Below are positions 4,963 to 5,380 of a stretch of DNA of 5,380 nt, piece by piece. Below the pieces are notes generated by a model that made no database searches, had not been told where the DNA came from, and was given only the letters and a program-made list of their open reading frames with translations. The position numbers were made by a program, and so were the translations under genes. Source of the DNA: Nanobdellota archaeon (GTDB lineage: Archaea > Nanobdellota > Nanobdellia > Woesearchaeales > JAUYGA01); assembly GCA_030690755.1 (NCBI GenBank), contig JAUYGA010000085.1, positions 1-5,380 on the forward strand. Direction: 5' to 3'. Within the stretch, counting starts at the first letter, position 1; each line of letters begins with the position of its first letter.

Positions 4963-5380
4963 ATGAAAAATGTCATTATTAAAAAAGCAGGAAAAAATGG
5001 AGAAGGCACTTTTGCATCAAGAAATTTCAAAAAAGACGATAATATATTATGTTGCAGTTACAGAAAAATAAAAAAAGCAAAGATTGTTCACAGGAAAGAT
5101 ATTCAAAAATTATCAAAAAAAGATCAGAATCATCTTGATTTTATTGGTAGAAATCAATATGTGGTGGATTACTCTCATATTTCCAAAATAAATCACTCCT
5201 GTAATCCCAATTCATATGTAAAATATAAGAATATAAAAGAAAAGTGCATCATAGCATTAAAAGCTATAAAGAAAGGAGAAGAAATCACTGTTGATTATGC
5301 GACTAGTGCAATTGATGCTTGGACAATGAAATGTCATTGCAAAAGCAAGAAGTGCAGAAAAATTATTTATGGTGATTATT
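4963..5380 (+). CDS. SET-domain protein lysine methyltransferase, 5' part
   Basis: The first 139 codons of a gene cut by the right edge. The SET core motifs appear in order: GKNGEGTFASRNF (10-22), the opening strand that contacts S-adenosylmethionine; INHSCNPNS (76-84), the pseudoknot motif; and AIKKGEEITVDYA (101-113) with catalytic-site Tyr112. A post-SET CHCKSKKC (124-131) gives a C-x-C-x4-C array which, together with C80 of NHSC, would bind one zinc. Such enzymes transfer methyl groups to protein lysines. Archaeal targets are mostly unknown, with chromatin proteins the best-studied case. The core is compact, with a short inserted SET-I segment at about 40-70. The ATG at 4963 is chosen because the SET strand begins right behind it; a TTG at 4954 is possible, with GGAGTGA (4940-4946) as a weak ribosome site. 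It is 30 bp downstream of the beta-CASP gene with no promoter seen between them, so co-transcription is likely. Confidence 0.88.
   Translation, partial: MKNVIIKKAGKNGEGTFASRNFKKDDNILCCSYRKIKKAKIVHRKDIQKLSKKDQNHLDFIGRNQYVVDYSHISKINHSCNPNSYVKYKNIKEKCIIALKAIKKGEEITVDYATSAIDAWTMKCHCKSKKCRKIIYGDY

Noticed and set aside
4930..4965. Read-through fusion of the beta-CASP and SET frames, which share a frame across a TGA
   Set aside because: The ten codons between carry no conserved linker, and both proteins have normal ends for their families; shared frame is a one-in-three chance.

Overview
The window looks like a piece of an AT-rich archaeal chromosome. Every promoter I can recognise is of the archaeal BRE/TATA type, and four of the five sit about 26-28 bases upstream of a start codon, as expected for leaderless mRNAs. 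The proteins also fit: a winged-helix MNT nucleotidyltransferase paired with a HEPN protein, a CPSF-type beta-CASP ribonuclease, and a SET-domain protein. The gene style resembles DPANN archaea (Woesearchaeota/Pacearchaeota-like), but that placement is an inference from protein family style, not a computed result.

Left part (1-1342, minus strand). A winged-helix/MNT nucleotidyltransferase gene (112-732) overlaps by 17 bases the start of a HEPN gene that runs off the left edge. Together they form a HEPN/MNT toxin-antitoxin module. Its promoter carries two 18-bp dyads 22 bp apart between the TATA box and the start codon, a likely autoregulatory operator. Upstream lies a separate 135-residue winged-helix protein (935-1342) with its own TATA box and an 18-bp near-perfect palindrome just upstream of it.

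Middle (1343-2240). A 357-bp spacer holds several inverted and direct repeats and a possible remnant reading frame. It is followed by a ribbon-helix-helix antitoxin (1700-1960), whose promoter is full of GGTAT half-sites. The downstream RelE/ParE-like toxin is broken: an in-frame TGA at 2148-2150 removes the last 29 family-like residues, and no ordinary start codon lies at the expected place. The antitoxin therefore seems to be an intact partner of a dead, or recently inactivated, toxin.

Right part (2241-5380). A Gfo/Idh/MocA-family NAD(P)-dependent oxidoreductase (2246-3457, minus) ends 5 bp from the toxin remnant. It is transcribed divergently from a beta-CASP metallo-beta-lactamase ribonuclease (3613-4932, plus). 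A SET-domain methyltransferase gene follows 30 bp later on the same strand and is cut by the right edge. The RNase and the SET gene probably share a transcript. Apart from that pair and the two toxin-antitoxin pairs, I see no pathway linking the genes. The most notable content is regulatory: three distinct operator-like arrangements, each next to a DNA-binding protein gene.
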